Assembly: GCA_902615715.1 (NCBI GenBank)
Contig: CACMQA010000006.1
Location: 1 to 41,923, forward strand
Source of the DNA: an uncultured Pelagibacteraceae bacterium
Lineage (GTDB): Bacteria; Pseudomonadota; Alphaproteobacteria; Pelagibacterales; Pelagibacteraceae
Direction of reading: 5' to 3'
Length of the DNA: 41,923 nucleotides
Of this stretch, positions 10,044-19,294 are shown one piece after another (position 1 is the first letter of the stretch; every line of letters begins with the position of its first letter). Under the pieces are notes generated by a model, which made no database searches, was not told the origin of the DNA, and saw only the letters and a program-made list of their open reading frames with translations. The position numbers and the translations under genes are program-made.

Positions 10044-10520
10044 TTAGTTTACTTTAACTGTTACAGATCTTCTGTTTTGAGACCATGCTAAAGGTGTTGA
10101 AGCAGGATTAACAGGTTTTTCTTTACCGTAACTGATTACAGAAATTCTTTTTCCGGAAATTCCGTAAGTCATTAAATAATCTCTAGCAGCGTTAGCTCTT
10201 CTTTCGCCTAGTGCTAAGTTATATTCTCTAGTACCTCTTTCATCAGCATGACCTTCTATAGTCACAGTAAGATTTTTATTCTTCCTTAAGTAAGTCGCTT
10301 GTTTTCTTAAAGTTGCTCTAGAAGCTGTCGTTAATGAAGACTTGTTAGTAGCAAAAAATACTCTGTCTGGAACTCCAGAGGCTAAAAATTTAACTGTTTC
10401 TTTTCCAGTATAAACGTCACCTTCTATATTTCCTGATTTTTTTGCTGTTGAACACGCACTTAAGATTAACGTAGCAAAGATTACTAGCAATATATTTTTT
10501 AAATTCTTATTAAACATCAT
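10044..10520 (-). CDS. pal: Peptidoglycan-associated outer-membrane lipoprotein Pal
   Basis: A 158-residue lipoprotein. The N-terminus has a hydrophobic stretch ending in the lipobox LSAC, so Cys23 is the lipidation site. The C-terminal half is an OmpA-like peptidoglycan-binding domain: VFFATNKSSL, TIEGHADERGTREYNLALG and the ERRANAARDYL helix are visible. Pal ties the outer membrane to peptidoglycan and is pulled to division sites by Tol proteins. Two ATGs stand side by side at 10520 and 10517, preceded by an AGGGGA ribosome-binding site. The 77 bp upstream hold three 10-bp repeats and a palindrome that may control it apart from tolB. Confidence 0.97.
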   Translation of the reverse strand: MMFNKNLKNILLVIFATLILSACSTAKKSGNIEGDVYTGKETVKFLASGVPDRVFFATNKSSLTTASRATLRKQATYLRKNKNLTVTIEGHADERGTREYNLALGERRANAARDYLMTYGISGKRISVISYGKEKPVNPASTPLAWSQNRRSVTVKVN

Positions 10521-10545
10521 TTTTTCCCCTAGGTTTGTTAGTGTT

Positions 10546-10586
10546 TTATTTCAAATTATTCAAAGTTATTCAAGTGTAATTTACAC
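10546..10586. promoter_or_regulatory. Tandem 10-bp repeats plus 13-bp palindrome upstream of pal
   Basis: Three near-identical units on the plus strand, TTATTTCAAA (10546-10555), TTATTCAAAG (10556-10565) and TTATTCAAG (10566-10574), run head to tail with a 10-bp period, so they face one side of the helix. They abut a perfect 13-bp palindrome, GTGTAATTTACAC (10574-10586). On the minus strand each unit reads TTGAAT/TTGAAA, resembling a -35 box. Position (26-66 bp before the pal ATG) suits a promoter/operator, but no clean -10 box can be fixed. Confidence 0.4.
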
Positions 10587-10597
10587 AAAATAATCCC

Positions 10598-11935
10598 CTA
10601 TTTTGATAAAAGAGAGGACCAAGATGGGTCTGAGGCATCAGTTTCTGTTTTAAGTCTTCTCTCATTATATCCAGTAATATCAATGGACCACAATTTGGCT
10701 GAGAACCCCTCCCCTTTAGATCCAGATTTAGTTTCTCTATAAAAAACTAAAACTCTACCATTTGGTGACCAAGAAGGTGCTTCTTGATAGTAGTTTTCTG
10801 TCAGCAATCTTTCACCAGATCCATCAGTTCTCATTACACCAATATAAAATCTTCCTTTTCTCATTTTTGTGAATGCAATTAAATCTCCTCTTGGCGACCA
10901 AACAGGTGTACCGTAAATACCATTTCCAAAAGTAATTCTTTTCACTCCTGTTCCATCGCTCCGCATGACATAAATTTGCTGTAGTCCGCTCCGATCTGAA
11001 TTGAAAGCTATAAATTTTCCATCTGGAGAAAATGAAGGAGATGTGTCAATAGATGAATGGTCGGTTATTCTCTCTACAACCCTTGAGTCTAAATCCATTG
11101 TGTAAATATCTGAATTTCCATCTTTGGCAAAACTCATTACTATTTTTTTTCCGTCAGGAGAGAACCTAGGCGCAAATGTCATTCCAGGAAAATTTCCAAC
11201 TACTTCTTGAGTTCCGGTTTCAATATCAAGCAAATAAACTCTTGGCATGTTTCTAAAATACGACATGTAAGTCACCATCTGATTAGTTGGATTGAAACGC
11301 GGAGTTAAAACTAATTCGTTTCCTAAAGTTAAGTATTTCGTCTTTGCTCCATCTTGATCCATTATCGCAAGTTTTTTAATTCTCTGATTTTTGGGTCCAC
11401 TTTCTGCAACATAAATGATTCTTGTATCAAAATATCCCTCTTCACCTGTTAATCTTTCATAAATCTTATCTGAAATAATATGGGCTACCCTTCTCCAATT
11501 TGACGGTGTAGTTGTGAAAGCTAAAGCTGTCATTTCTTTAGCTGCAGCTAAATCCCAAAGTCTAAATTCTACTTTTAATTTTTCACCTTTTACTAAAAGT
11601 TTTCCTGTGACTAAAGCTTGGGCTTTTATTAATCTCCAATCTTCAAATCTAGGCTTTAAATGTGCAATATCTGGTTTTTGTACAAATGCCTCTTTTTTTA
11701 AAGGATTAAATAGTCCTGTACCTCTAAAGTTATTTTCTATTATTTTTGAAATATTCTCACCAAGTTCTTTAATTTTCATTCCTTCGTAATTCTCAGATTT
11801 TACGTCTACATGTAAGGGAGAGATTGCTATTGGTAATGGATCTAAGTTTCCTCTGGTAATATCTATTTCAATTAAAGCAGAAGAATTAGTTATTAAAAAA
11901 ATATTAAAAAAAAATATAAAAAAAAATTTTTTCAT
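10598..11935 (-). CDS. tolB: Tol-Pal system periplasmic beta-propeller TolB
   Basis: A 445-residue periplasmic protein. A Phe-rich signal peptide (about residues 1-20, ending at NSSA) is followed by the N-terminal alpha/beta domain and then a six-bladed propeller whose blades show the repeated motif FSPDGK or WSPRG (for example [47 protein letters not shown]). TolB binds Pal at the outer membrane. Length and order (tolA-tolB-pal) are typical. One base separates it from tolA. Confidence 0.97.
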   Translation of the reverse strand: MKKFFFIFFFNIFLITNSSALIEIDITRGNLDPLPIAISPLHVDVKSENYEGMKIKELGENISKIIENNFRGTGLFNPLKKEAFVQKPDIAHLKPRFEDWRLIKAQALVTGKLLVKGEKLKVEFRLWDLAAAKEMTALAFTTTPSNWRRVAHIISDKIYERLTGEEGYFDTRIIYVAESGPKNQRIKKLAIMDQDGAKTKYLTLGNELVLTPRFNPTNQMVTYMSYFRNMPRVYLLDIETGTQEVVGNFPGMTFAPRFSPDGKKIVMSFAKDGNSDIYTMDLDSRVVERITDHSSIDTSPSFSPDGKFIAFNSDRSGLQQIYVMRSDGTGVKRITFGNGIYGTPVWSPRGDLIAFTKMRKGRFYIGVMRTDGSGERLLTENYYQEAPSWSPNGRVLVFYRETKSGSKGEGFSAKLWSIDITGYNERRLKTETDASDPSWSSLLSK

Positions 11936-11936
11936 T

Positions 11937-12746
11937 TTAACCTTTTAACATTTCCGTAGGATTGAAGTTTAATTGCAAATCTTTCCATTTATCATAACCA
12001 GTTGGTGGAACCTTTAATGGCTGACATAATCTAACTGCTCTTAACGCGCTTTCAGCTAAGACCTTGTAAAATTTTTGGCCAGGTCTGTTCATTCGCTGAT
12101 GGTCTAAAATCTCTGATTTCAATATTGTTCCATCTTTTTTCAATTTAAGTTTAATCCTCACAAGTAAATCTTCATCATATGGTAAACCTAATGGCACGCT
12201 CCAACAACCAAAAATTTGAGCCCTTAACGCATCCTCTTGTGAAAGAGTTAATCCCGTTGCAAAGGAATTTTTTCTTGTACTTTGAGTTATTTTATCAGTT
12301 TTCTTTTGTTTAACAGCTTCCTCCTCCTTAGCTTTATCAATTAAAGCTGCTATTTGGTTAGTGTCTATAATTTCTTTTTTTTCAAATTCGGAAGCTTGTC
12401 TGATTTCAGGTTTTATCTCTTCAGGATTTTGTTTTTTTTTAACAATTTGTTTTTCCTCTTTTTTTTCATTAGGCAGAGGAATTCGATCAGGTTTTTCTTT
12501 GGCTTTTGCTGCTGGTGGTGCTTGTTCTGATACTAATCTTTCTTCTTCCTTTTTTTTTGTCTCCTCAATTATCTTTCTTGCCTTAGGAGCATATGGAATA
12601 CTTGTTTTATCTGTAATTTGAATAAGCTCTACAGAAACTATTGGGGGAAGGTCAATTGGTTCTCTTATCATAAATGGTAAGCTTAAAATTGTTAATAGAA
12701 CTAAAATTGAATGAAATGTGATTGAATAAATTAAACTTCTTAACAT
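11937..12746 (-). CDS. tolA: Tol-Pal system inner-membrane protein TolA
   Basis: One N-terminal transmembrane helix (about residues 5-26) anchors a long charged Lys/Glu-rich helical stalk (about 60-170), ending in a globular TonB/TolA-like C-terminal domain ([20 protein letters not shown], then [10 protein letters not shown] and [14 protein letters not shown]). TolA uses the proton-motive force through TolQR to reach across the periplasm to Pal and TolB. At 269 residues it is short compared with E. coli (about 420), mainly in the stalk, as in other alphaproteobacteria. Identification relies on topology, the C-terminal motif and position. Confidence 0.92.
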   Translation of the reverse strand: MLRSLIYSITFHSILVLLTILSLPFMIREPIDLPPIVSVELIQITDKTSIPYAPKARKIIEETKKKEEERLVSEQAPPAAKAKEKPDRIPLPNEKKEEKQIVKKKQNPEEIKPEIRQASEFEKKEIIDTNQIAALIDKAKEEEAVKQKKTDKITQSTRKNSFATGLTLSQEDALRAQIFGCWSVPLGLPYDEDLLVRIKLKLKKDGTILKSEILDHQRMNRPGQKFYKVLAESALRAVRLCQPLKVPPTGYDKWKDLQLNFNPTEMLKG

Positions 12747-12754
12747 AAATCATC

Positions 12755-13168
12755 CTAATTTTTATAAGGTTCTGATATCAGAGCTACTTTTGAAAAACCA
12801 GCACCAGAAAGTGTTCCCATAACTTCTAACACTCTTCCGTAATTTATATTTTTATCTCCCCTAACGTAAATTCTTGTGTCGGTTCTATTTTTTGCAATAG
12901 CAAGTAATTTTGGTATCATCTTTTGGTAAGTAACTTGATGCTCTTGAATGTAAATTTCACCCTTTGAATTAATACTCAAGGTTAATGGCTCTTGGTCGTC
13001 TGGCAGTGAGTCAGCTGCAGACTCTGGTAAATCAACTTGGACACCAACAGTTAATAAAGGCGCAGTTACCATAAAAATTATTAAGAGAACCAACATTACA
13101 TCAACGAAAGGAGTTACGTTTATTTCGCTCATAGGTTCCTTTTTTGAGCGTCTGAAATTAAAAGCCAT
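12755..13168 (-). CDS. tolR: Tol-Pal system protein TolR (ExbD family)
   Basis: A 137-residue ExbD/TolR protein: a short cytoplasmic N-terminus, the signature PMSEINVTPFVDVMLVLLII whose Asp in the single transmembrane helix carries protons, and a periplasmic domain ending near YGRVLEVMGTLSGAGFSKVAL. With TolQ it forms the proton channel that drives TolA. One base separates it from tolQ and eight from tolA, consistent with a single transcript. Confidence 0.97.
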   Translation of the reverse strand: MAFNFRRSKKEPMSEINVTPFVDVMLVLLIIFMVTAPLLTVGVQVDLPESAADSLPDDQEPLTLSINSKGEIYIQEHQVTYQKMIPKLLAIAKNRTDTRIYVRGDKNINYGRVLEVMGTLSGAGFSKVALISEPYKN

Positions 13169-13169
13169 T

Positions 13170-13850
13170 TTAAATTATCGACAAAAATCTTTTAGAAAAA
13201 TTATCTATTTTTGAGAAATATCTTTGTGAGTCACTATTAAATTTATTATAAGCAACAACAGCTGGAATAGCTGCCAATAATCCAAGAGCTGTTGCGAATA
13301 AAGCTTCCGCAATACCTGGGGCTACAATTGCTAAACTAGTGTTTCTAGATATTGCTATAGATTGAAATGAATTCATTATTCCCCAAACTGTTCCAAATAA
13401 ACCAATAAAAGGAGCTGTAGAGCCAATGGTAGCTAAATAGGTAAAATTTTTTTCAACTTTTTTCATTTCATCATCTGTAGCTATTTCTAATATTCTGCTA
13501 ACTCTAGCAGATTGAACAGCAGAAGATTGTCTTTTTGTTTTTATTAATTCAGCCATAGCTGTTTTAAAAATAAGTATTGCTGGATCTTTTGAGTTAGCCG
13601 GTAGACTATTATTGAAACTTTCTGCTGATTTTGCTTTCCAAAATTTTTTTTCAAAATCTACTATTGATTTGTTAATATTTTTAAACAATTTAAATTTATC
13701 AAAAATTAGTGCCCATGAAAAAATTGAAGAAGCTATTAGCAATATAATCACAAATTTTACTACAAAATCAGCTCTTAAAAATAATTTCCATAAAGAAAAG
13801 TCTGTCGCTCCACCTAATCCTACTACTTGTGCTGCTATATCTTGTTCCAT
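13170..13850 (-). CDS. tolQ: Tol-Pal system protein TolQ (ExbB/MotA family)
   Basis: A 226-residue inner-membrane protein with three transmembrane segments (about residues 30-50, 130-155 and 175-200). The conserved ATIGSTAPFIGLFGTVWGIM and the following IAEALFATALGLLAAIPAVVAYN segments are diagnostic. It is the first gene of tolQRAB. The 57 bp between it and the upstream resolvase gene is the likely place for a tol promoter. In many alphaproteobacteria ruvA, ruvB and ybgC stand between the resolvase and tolQ; they are missing here. Confidence 0.97.
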   Translation of the reverse strand: MEQDIAAQVVGLGGATDFSLWKLFLRADFVVKFVIILLIASSIFSWALIFDKFKLFKNINKSIVDFEKKFWKAKSAESFNNSLPANSKDPAILIFKTAMAELIKTKRQSSAVQSARVSRILEIATDDEMKKVEKNFTYLATIGSTAPFIGLFGTVWGIMNSFQSIAISRNTSLAIVAPGIAEALFATALGLLAAIPAVVAYNKFNSDSQRYFSKIDNFSKRFLSII

Positions 13851-13907
13851 AGAGGTTGATTACTTTTAGATTGTGTCATGAATTTGGCGTTATTAGTTAA
13901 TTTGGGT

Positions 13908-14399
13908 TTAATTTTCTTCAGCTAATCTTGTTTCGCTAAAAAATCTTGCAATTAAAATAGCGTCAGATTTATTAACATCTTTTTTTTTTGTAAGCTGATT
14001 TGATAATTTTGGATACATCTCAATAGCTTTTGTTCTGCTTGAGTCTTTTGATGAATTGATTAACTCAAAATGTTTTTTCCACTTTGAGGGTCTGACAAAA
14101 AAAATAGGTAATTCTAAAGCAGCACAAATTCCTTTAATAGCGCCAAAAGTTTGACCAAAATTAAACATGCTGGTTACGCCCTGACCAGGCATTGCATTAA
14201 CTTGCTCAACTACCACGACCGCTTCTTGATCTTTCACTATATTCTCTCTAAGTAAACTTACAAGTAAAGCACTATTCAACTGTTTTTTGTTTTTTTTTCC
14301 TTCAGACATTACTGGCATATCAAATATGTTTAATACTTTTTTATGTTCTAATATTGCAATTGCTCCGCTCAAACCAGGGTCTATTCCTATAATTCTCAT
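13908..14399 (-). CDS. ruvC: RuvC-like Holliday junction resolvase (divergent, phage-like type)
   Basis: A 163-residue RNase H-fold nuclease. It begins GIDPGLSGAIAIL with the first catalytic Asp (D7), has VVVEQVNAMPGQG with Glu65, and ends with DVNKSDAILIARF holding acidic residues at 141 and 146, matching the four-acid layout of RuvC. Between these, however, the wording (SMFNFGQTFGAIKG, FFVRPSKWKKHF, AIEMYP) is unlike E. coli RuvC and like the RuvC-type resolvases I associate with phages and some bacteria. It sits in the standard ruvC slot, overlapping yebC by one base, so it probably does the RuvC job. ruvA and ruvB do not follow it. The symbol is given by position and fold. Confidence 0.72.
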   Translation of the reverse strand: MRIIGIDPGLSGAIAILEHKKVLNIFDMPVMSEGKKNKKQLNSALLVSLLRENIVKDQEAVVVVEQVNAMPGQGVTSMFNFGQTFGAIKGICAALELPIFFVRPSKWKKHFELINSSKDSSRTKAIEMYPKLSNQLTKKKDVNKSDAILIARFFSETRLAEEN

Positions 14400-15127
14400 T
14401 ATTGTAATTTTTTTAAATCAGCGTTAGTAAAAATGTTCTGAACATCATCTAATTCCTCTAATGAATTCAAAACTTCTAGGATTTTCTCACTTTGATCTTT
14501 TTTAAAATTTACAAGATTAAGGGGTCGCCATTCAATAGAAGCATATTTTAAAGTTTCTATTTTTTTTTCTATTTCAGTTTTGATTTTGTAAAAATCCTCT
14601 TTTTCTGTTATTATCTCAAAAAATTCATCTAAATTTAAACAATCTTTTGCTCCTAAATTGATTGCTATTTCAAATATTTCATCTTCTTTAGTTTTATCTT
14701 TGTCTATATGAATAATTCCACAACTCGAAAACATATGAGTTGTTGATCCCGACTCTCCTAATCTTCCCCCATTTTTTTGTAGCACTGTTCTTATACTTGA
14801 TGCTGATCTATTTTTGTTATCTGTTAGAGTTTCAATTATCAAAGCAATATTAGCGGGTCCAAATCCCTCGTATCTTAGACTTTCATAATTTTTATCACCG
14901 CTCATTTCTGATTTACTAATTGCTCTTGAAATATTGTCTTTTGGCATATTAGCATGTTTTGCCGCTTGGATAGCAGTCCTTAAACGTGGATTCATGTCTG
15001 GATCTTTATCTCCAAGCTTTGCGGCAACAGTAATTTCTCTTGAGAGTTTAGAAAAAATTTTTGATCTCTCTTTGTCTGCTCTTCCTTTTTTATGCTTTAT
15101 TCCAGCCCAATGAGAATGCCCCGCCAT
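14399..15127 (-). CDS. yebC: YebC/PmpR family protein (translation/transcription factor TACO1-like)
   Basis: The N-terminus MAGHSHWAGIKHKKGRADKE is the family signature, followed by AAKLGDKDPDMNPRLRTAI and YEGFGPANIALIIE. The 242-residue length is typical for the three-domain family. Members have been described as transcriptional regulators and as factors that relieve ribosome stalling; the sequence does not decide between these. It lies two bases after the phosphodiesterase gene and overlaps the RuvC-like gene as TAATG. yebC beside ruvC is a widely conserved pair. Confidence 0.95.
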   Translation of the reverse strand: MAGHSHWAGIKHKKGRADKERSKIFSKLSREITVAAKLGDKDPDMNPRLRTAIQAAKHANMPKDNISRAISKSEMSGDKNYESLRYEGFGPANIALIIETLTDNKNRSASSIRTVLQKNGGRLGESGSTTHMFSSCGIIHIDKDKTKEDEIFEIAINLGAKDCLNLDEFFEIITEKEDFYKIKTEIEKKIETLKYASIEWRPLNLVNFKKDQSEKILEVLNSLEELDDVQNIFTNADLKKLQ

Positions 15128-15129
15128 AT

Positions 15130-15936
15130 TTATTGATTTAAACTACCACCTAAAATTAATCTCTTAACTTTTTTTGCCAAACCAGTATTATGATCACATT
15201 CTACTATCACTCCCGAAAGAGACCCTGAACCGTTAGCTGGAAAATTTTTTTCGATATCCTTTTCTTTTAAAAACTTTTTTAATGAAACATTTTTATTCAT
15301 TCCTATTACAGAGTCATAGTCACCGCACATCCCAATATCAGTTTGATAAGCAGTACCATTTTCAAGTATTCTAGTATCAGCAGTCGGAACATGAGTATGG
15401 GTACCAACTACGCAAGTAGTGGAACCATCAAAAAAGTGCCCTATTGCCATTTTCTCACTTGTAATTTCGCCGTGGAAATCAACAACTAAAAAATCTAAAT
15501 TTTTTTTAAGCAATAATTTTTCTTTAAGATTTTTAGCCACTTGAAATACGTTATCTGATTTTCGCATATAAACATTTCCCATTAAATTTATTACGCCAAT
15601 TTTAAATTTCTTATTTTTTGATAAAAAAATTCCACTTCCCTTTCCAGGTGAGCCTTCTGGTAAATTAGCTGGTCTCAGTAATCGGCTTTCAATATTAATA
15701 TAATCTACTGCTTCTTTTTTATCCCAAACGTGATTACCGGAAGTGATGACATCTGCACCATAATTAAAGAGCTCCTCTGCAGTTGATTTAGTAATACCCA
15801 ATCCATCATCAGCAGAGTTTTCTCCATTTATTATTACGAAGTTTAATTCTTCACTTTTTATTAAATTTGGTAAGTTCTTTTTTAATGCTATCCTTCCAGA
15901 TGGTCCCATAACATCACCTAAGACTAGTATCTTCAT
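15130..15936 (-). CDS. YmdB-type metallophosphoesterase (2',3'-cyclic nucleotide phosphodiesterase family)
   Basis: A 268-residue calcineurin-like phosphoesterase. Metal-binding motifs are in order: LGDVMG at the N-terminus, INGENSADGLG-like (INGENSADDGLG), SGNHVWDKKE, VDFHGEITSEK and VVGTHTHVPTAD. This is the family of Bacillus subtilis YmdB, which cleaves 2',3'-cAMP and influences RNA turnover; the unrelated E. coli macrodomain YmdB should not be confused with it. Its place between 5-formyl-THF cyclo-ligase and yebC is common in alphaproteobacteria. It overlaps the cyclo-ligase gene by 4 bp. Confidence 0.92.
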   Translation of the reverse strand: MKILVLGDVMGPSGRIALKKNLPNLIKSEELNFVIINGENSADDGLGITKSTAEELFNYGADVITSGNHVWDKKEAVDYINIESRLLRPANLPEGSPGKGSGIFLSKNKKFKIGVINLMGNVYMRKSDNVFQVAKNLKEKLLLKKNLDFLVVDFHGEITSEKMAIGHFFDGSTTCVVGTHTHVPTADTRILENGTAYQTDIGMCGDYDSVIGMNKNVSLKKFLKEKDIEKNFPANGSGSLSGVIVECDHNTGLAKKVKRLILGGSLNQ

Positions 15937-16487
15937 TTAATTAAGCCTTTTTCAGTTAAAATATAATCTAATTTTACATCTTTTTTAGTAATAGGAAGTT
16001 TATGATGTCTTTGAAAAGAAAATGCAACACCCACTGTTAAAATATTTTTAAGATTTTTTAGGTATTTGTTAAGATATCTATCGTAGAAACCTTTTCCATA
16101 ACCCAATCTATATTTTTTTTTGTCGAAGGATAAAATTGGAACTAGTATAACATCAGGAGTTTGAGCCTTTGATCTAACAGGTTCAAGCAAGCCAAATTTA
16201 TTTACTAATAAAACCTCATTTTTTTTCCAAGGATAAAAGTTCATAAAATTACTTTCTTCAATTAAAGGAATTAAAATTTTTGTATTTTTTAAATACTTAT
16301 TCTCTAATAATTTAAGAACATTAATTTCATAATTAGAGGGGTAATATAGAGCAATTTTAAAGTTTTTTTTTCTTAAATACGACCTTAACAATTTTTTAAT
16401 AGGTAAAAAAAATTCTTTTGTAATTTCAAAATATTTTTTTTTTCGTAGATGTAAATATTGCGCTCTTAACTGATTTTTCTCTAACAT
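15933..16487 (-). CDS. ygfA: 5-formyltetrahydrofolate cyclo-ligase
   Basis: Converts 5-formyl-THF to 5,10-methenyl-THF with ATP. The C-terminal signature LGYGKGFYDRYL is unmistakable, and LIPLIEESNFMNFYPW and DVILVPILSFDKKKYRLG match the substrate and nucleotide sites. The 184-residue length is normal. It directly abuts zapA with no spacer, unlike many proteobacteria where the 6S RNA gene lies between the two. Confidence 0.94.
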   Translation of the reverse strand: MLEKNQLRAQYLHLRKKKYFEITKEFFLPIKKLLRSYLRKKNFKIALYYPSNYEINVLKLLENKYLKNTKILIPLIEESNFMNFYPWKKNEVLLVNKFGLLEPVRSKAQTPDVILVPILSFDKKKYRLGYGKGFYDRYLNKYLKNLKNILTVGVAFSFQRHHKLPITKKDVKLDYILTEKGLIK

Positions 16488-16934
16488 CTACTGTATTTTA
16501 GACAAGGACTCTGTATTTGAAATTATCTTTTCCAAAGATTGAGCTGTTTTATCTAACATAGTTTCATACATAGAGTTATTCTTCTCTATAGTTTTTTTAA
16601 AGCTATCTAATTCTTCATGCAAATTTTTTATTTCGAAATCTTTATCTTCTTTATATTGTATTGCTAAAGATTTAATTTCTTTAAATTTATTTGAAATTTC
16701 ATCCAATTTATTTTTCTGATCTGTTACTTTTTGCTTCAAGTCAAAGTACTCATCGATTAATTGAATGGTTGTAATCAGTAACAGTTTATTTTCCCCAATA
16801 TTTCCAAGTTTATCTTTTAGCTCAGAATATTTTTTATCCAAAAATTTTGTAAGCTTTTTTAATGACTCCTCCTGTCCATCATCACAGGAAAGGAGATAAT
16901 CTTTATTATTGAATTTAATGTTTACATTTGCCAT
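16488..16934 (-). CDS. zapA: Cell division protein ZapA
   Basis: A 148-residue ZapA-like protein. The N-terminal domain (VNIKFNNKDYLLSCDDGQEE, then KKLTKFLDKKYSELKDKLG and LLITTIQLIDEYFDL) matches the ZapA head that binds FtsZ, and the rest is a long coiled coil. It is somewhat longer than E. coli ZapA (109 residues), the excess being coiled coil. The upstream zauP-like gene overlaps it by 13 bp, as in the Caulobacter zapA-zauP pair that focuses the Z-ring. Confidence 0.88.
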   Translation of the reverse strand: MANVNIKFNNKDYLLSCDDGQEESLKKLTKFLDKKYSELKDKLGNIGENKLLLITTIQLIDEYFDLKQKVTDQKNKLDEISNKFKEIKSLAIQYKEDKDFEIKNLHEELDSFKKTIEKNNSMYETMLDKTAQSLEKIISNTESLSKIQ

Positions 16935-17245
16935 TTATTTATTTCGCTAACCAGGTTTTCTGTTTCTTGACTAAGTTCATCAATATCTTGATTAAATTTA
17001 TCTTCTAATTCCGATTTTCTATGTACTTCTAATTGAAGTTTTTTAATTTTTTCCTTAAGATATTTATGTTCTCTAATCAATTCTTGATTTTGTTTCTCTA
17101 TTTCTTTTTTTTTAATGCTAAGCTCATCTTTTTCATTTTTTATTTTTTCAATTTCGTTGTTTGGCTGTGTATAACTTAAAGATAATGAGTTTAATTTATC
17201 GATAAGTCGGTTTAAATTTTGTTCTTTCTTTTCAAAACTTCTCAT
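16922..17245 (-). CDS. Small coiled-coil protein, ZauP-like (DUF4164 type)
   Basis: A 107-residue, almost wholly coiled-coil protein rich in Glu, Lys, Leu and Asn, with no membrane segment. Sequence alone is weak evidence because coiled coils are low in information. Position decides the call: it is the first gene of the minus-strand series and overlaps zapA by 13 bp, exactly where alphaproteobacteria encode ZauP (described in Caulobacter as a partner of ZapA). It would help condense FtsZ filaments. It is transcribed away from tkt; the 57 bp between them must hold both promoters. Confidence 0.68.
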   Translation of the reverse strand: MRSFEKKEQNLNRLIDKLNSLSLSYTQPNNEIEKIKNEKDELSIKKKEIEKQNQELIREHKYLKEKIKKLQLEVHRKSELEDKFNQDIDELSQETENLVSEINKWQM

Positions 17246-17264
17246 AATGTTTTATACCATAATA

Positions 17265-17293
17265 TTGATATAGTTAGTTTAAGTCTATATAGG
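17265..17293 (+). promoter_or_regulatory. Candidate tkt promoter
   Basis: TTGATA (17265-17270) and TATAGG (17288-17293) are 17 bp apart; the -35 matches consensus at 5 of 6 and the -10 at 4 of 6. The implied start would leave only a few leader bases before the tkt GTG at 17303 and would exclude the AGGT at 17291-17294 that could serve as ribosome-binding site. A promoter further upstream in the same 57-bp divergent gap is equally possible. Confidence 0.28.
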
Positions 17294-17302
17294 TAATTCA
17301 AA

Positions 17303-19285
17303 GTGACTGTAAAATTTAATCAATTATCAAACGCAATTAGATTTTTATCAATTGACGCTGTGCAAAAAGCAAACTCGGGTCATCCAGGTATGCCTATGGG
17401 AATGTCAGATGTTGCCACTGTACTATTTAAATACCACCTGAGGTTTAATCCAAAAAATCCTAACTGGATTAACAGAGATAGATTTATTTTATCTGCAGGT
17501 CATGGGTCCATGTTACTTTACTCTCTTCTTTATTTAACTGGTTATGAAAGTATTTCACTTGAAGACATAAAAAATTTTAGACAATTAAATTCAATTTGTG
17601 CTGGCCACCCCGAATATAAAAAAGGAACCGGTATTGAGACAACTACTGGTCCTTTAGGACAAGGATTAGCTAATGCAGTTGGTATGGCAGTAGCTGAAGA
17701 AATATTTAGAAAAAAATTTGGCTCAGGAGTTATTAATAACAAAACATATGTAATCGCCAGTGATGGTGACCTGATGGAAGGTATTAGTCACGAGGCAATG
17801 AGTTTAGCCGGGCATCTTAAATTAAAAAACTTAATAGTTTTTTTTGATAATAATAAAATTTCAATAGATGGCCCAACATCTTTAAGTGTTTCGGATAACT
17901 ATAAAAAAAGATTTGAGTCCTATGGATGGAGCTTTATGGAGGTTAATGGTCATAATGAAAAACAAATATCAAAAGCGATTACTAAAGCATCAAAGTCAAA
18001 AAAACCAACGATCATATCTTGTAAGACTATCATAGGATTTGGTTCGCCTAATAAATCTGGTAACGCTTCCTCTCATGGTTCCCCTTTAGGTGATGATGAA
18101 ATTGCATTAGTAAGGAAAAAATTAAAGTGGAACAGCGCACCATTTGAAATACCTCAAGAAATTTTAGATGAATGGAGTGAAATAGGAAATAAAGGTGAGC
18201 AATTAGAGAAAGACTGGTCGCAAATTATTAATAAAAAAAATCCAAAAATTAAAAATGAACTTAACAAATTTATAGAAAAATTAGACCTCTCAGATTTAGA
18301 AAGTTTATTACAAAAAGAGAAGGAGAAATATTTTGAGACTAAACCAAGTTTAGCCACAAGACAGTGCTCAATGGCAGCGATTGAAAAAATTTCTGCTTTT
18401 CTTCCGCAATTAATAGGTGGGTCAGCAGATTTAAGTGGTTCAAATAATACAAAAACTAAAAACTCTAAAATTATCAACTCTAAAAACTTTAATGGAAATT
18501 ACATTCATTATGGAGTTAGGGAACACGGTATGGCTGCAGTTATGAACGGTTTAGCGCTTTATGGAGGAATAACTCCTTATGGAGGAACTTTTTTAATTTT
18601 TTCTGATTATTGTAAACCTTCAATAAGACTTTCTGCTTTGATGGGTCTAAAAGTTGTTTATGTTTTTTCTCATGACTCGATTGGTCTTGGTGAAGACGGA
18701 CCTACTCATCAACCAATTGAACAACTAGCTGGATTAAGAGCTATCCCAAATTTAAACGTATTTAGACCTGCGGATATTAATGAAACTTTTGAATGTTGGG
18801 AAATAGCTTTAAAAAGCGAAAACACTCCAAGTGTGATTGCGTTATCTAGACAAAAAGTTCCTTACATAAATCCAAAAAACTCAAAAGAAAATAAATGTGA
18901 AAAAGGGGCCTATGTAGTTAATTTAACTTCGCATGAGAGCAATGTAACATTGGTTGCTTCAGGAACGGAGGTAGAGCTTGCCTTAAAAGTTCAAGATAAA
19001 CTCAAAGAAAATAATATTCACTCAAAAGTAGTTTCGATGCCATGTATGGAACTTTTTGATAAACAGTCTGAAGATTACCGAAAAGATATTTTAGAAGAAA
19101 ACTCATTGATCATCACATTAGAAGCTGGAAGTGTAATGTCTTGGCAAAAATATATTAAAAATAAAGGCGCCAATTTAGGTATAGATAAATTTGGTGAAAG
19201 TGCTCCTTATAAAGAAGTTTACAAACATTTTAAATTATCAGAGGAAGATATAACAAATTTTATTCAAAAAAGATTGAGAGAGTAA
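17303..19285 (+). CDS. tkt: Transketolase
   Basis: Thiamine-diphosphate enzyme moving two-carbon units between ketoses and aldoses in the pentose phosphate pathway. The 660-residue length is full. Visible landmarks: [11 protein letters not shown] near the N-terminus, the ThDP-binding [13 protein letters not shown]-type stretch ([19 protein letters not shown]) with NKISIDG, and the second-domain [25 protein letters not shown] and [15 protein letters not shown]. The start codon is GTG, giving MTVKFNQL. It begins the plus-strand series tkt-pgk-fba; gap, often found between tkt and pgk in alphaproteobacteria, is absent (9 bp separate the genes). Confidence 0.97.
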   Translation: MTVKFNQLSNAIRFLSIDAVQKANSGHPGMPMGMSDVATVLFKYHLRFNPKNPNWINRDRFILSAGHGSMLLYSLLYLTGYESISLEDIKNFRQLNSICAGHPEYKKGTGIETTTGPLGQGLANAVGMAVAEEIFRKKFGSGVINNKTYVIASDGDLMEGISHEAMSLAGHLKLKNLIVFFDNNKISIDGPTSLSVSDNYKKRFESYGWSFMEVNGHNEKQISKAITKASKSKKPTIISCKTIIGFGSPNKSGNASSHGSPLGDDEIALVRKKLKWNSAPFEIPQEILDEWSEIGNKGEQLEKDWSQIINKKNPKIKNELNKFIEKLDLSDLESLLQKEKEKYFETKPSLATRQCSMAAIEKISAFLPQLIGGSADLSGSNNTKTKNSKIINSKNFNGNYIHYGVREHGMAAVMNGLALYGGITPYGGTFLIFSDYCKPSIRLSALMGLKVVYVFSHDSIGLGEDGPTHQPIEQLAGLRAIPNLNVFRPADINETFECWEIALKSENTPSVIALSRQKVPYINPKNSKENKCEKGAYVVNLTSHESNVTLVASGTEVELALKVQDKLKENNIHSKVVSMPCMELFDKQSEDYRKDILEENSLIITLEAGSVMSWQKYIKNKGANLGIDKFGESAPYKEVYKHFKLSEEDITNFIQKRLRE

Positions 19286-19294
19286 CAGAAGTCG

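Noticed and set aside
10574-10586. Palindrome GTGTAATTTACAC as a terminator for tolB
   Set aside because: It would fold with a one-base loop and has no T-run after it; a protein-binding site is more sensible.
11514-11789. Open frames on the strand opposite tolB, tolA, typA, tkt and others
   Set aside because: They mirror codon patterns of genes with clear families, lack conserved motifs, and have no ribosome-binding sites.
13851-13907. Out-of-frame ATG upstream of tolQ as a longer TolQ or a leader peptide
   Set aside because: It is not in the tolQ frame and has no ribosome-binding site; nothing supports a product.
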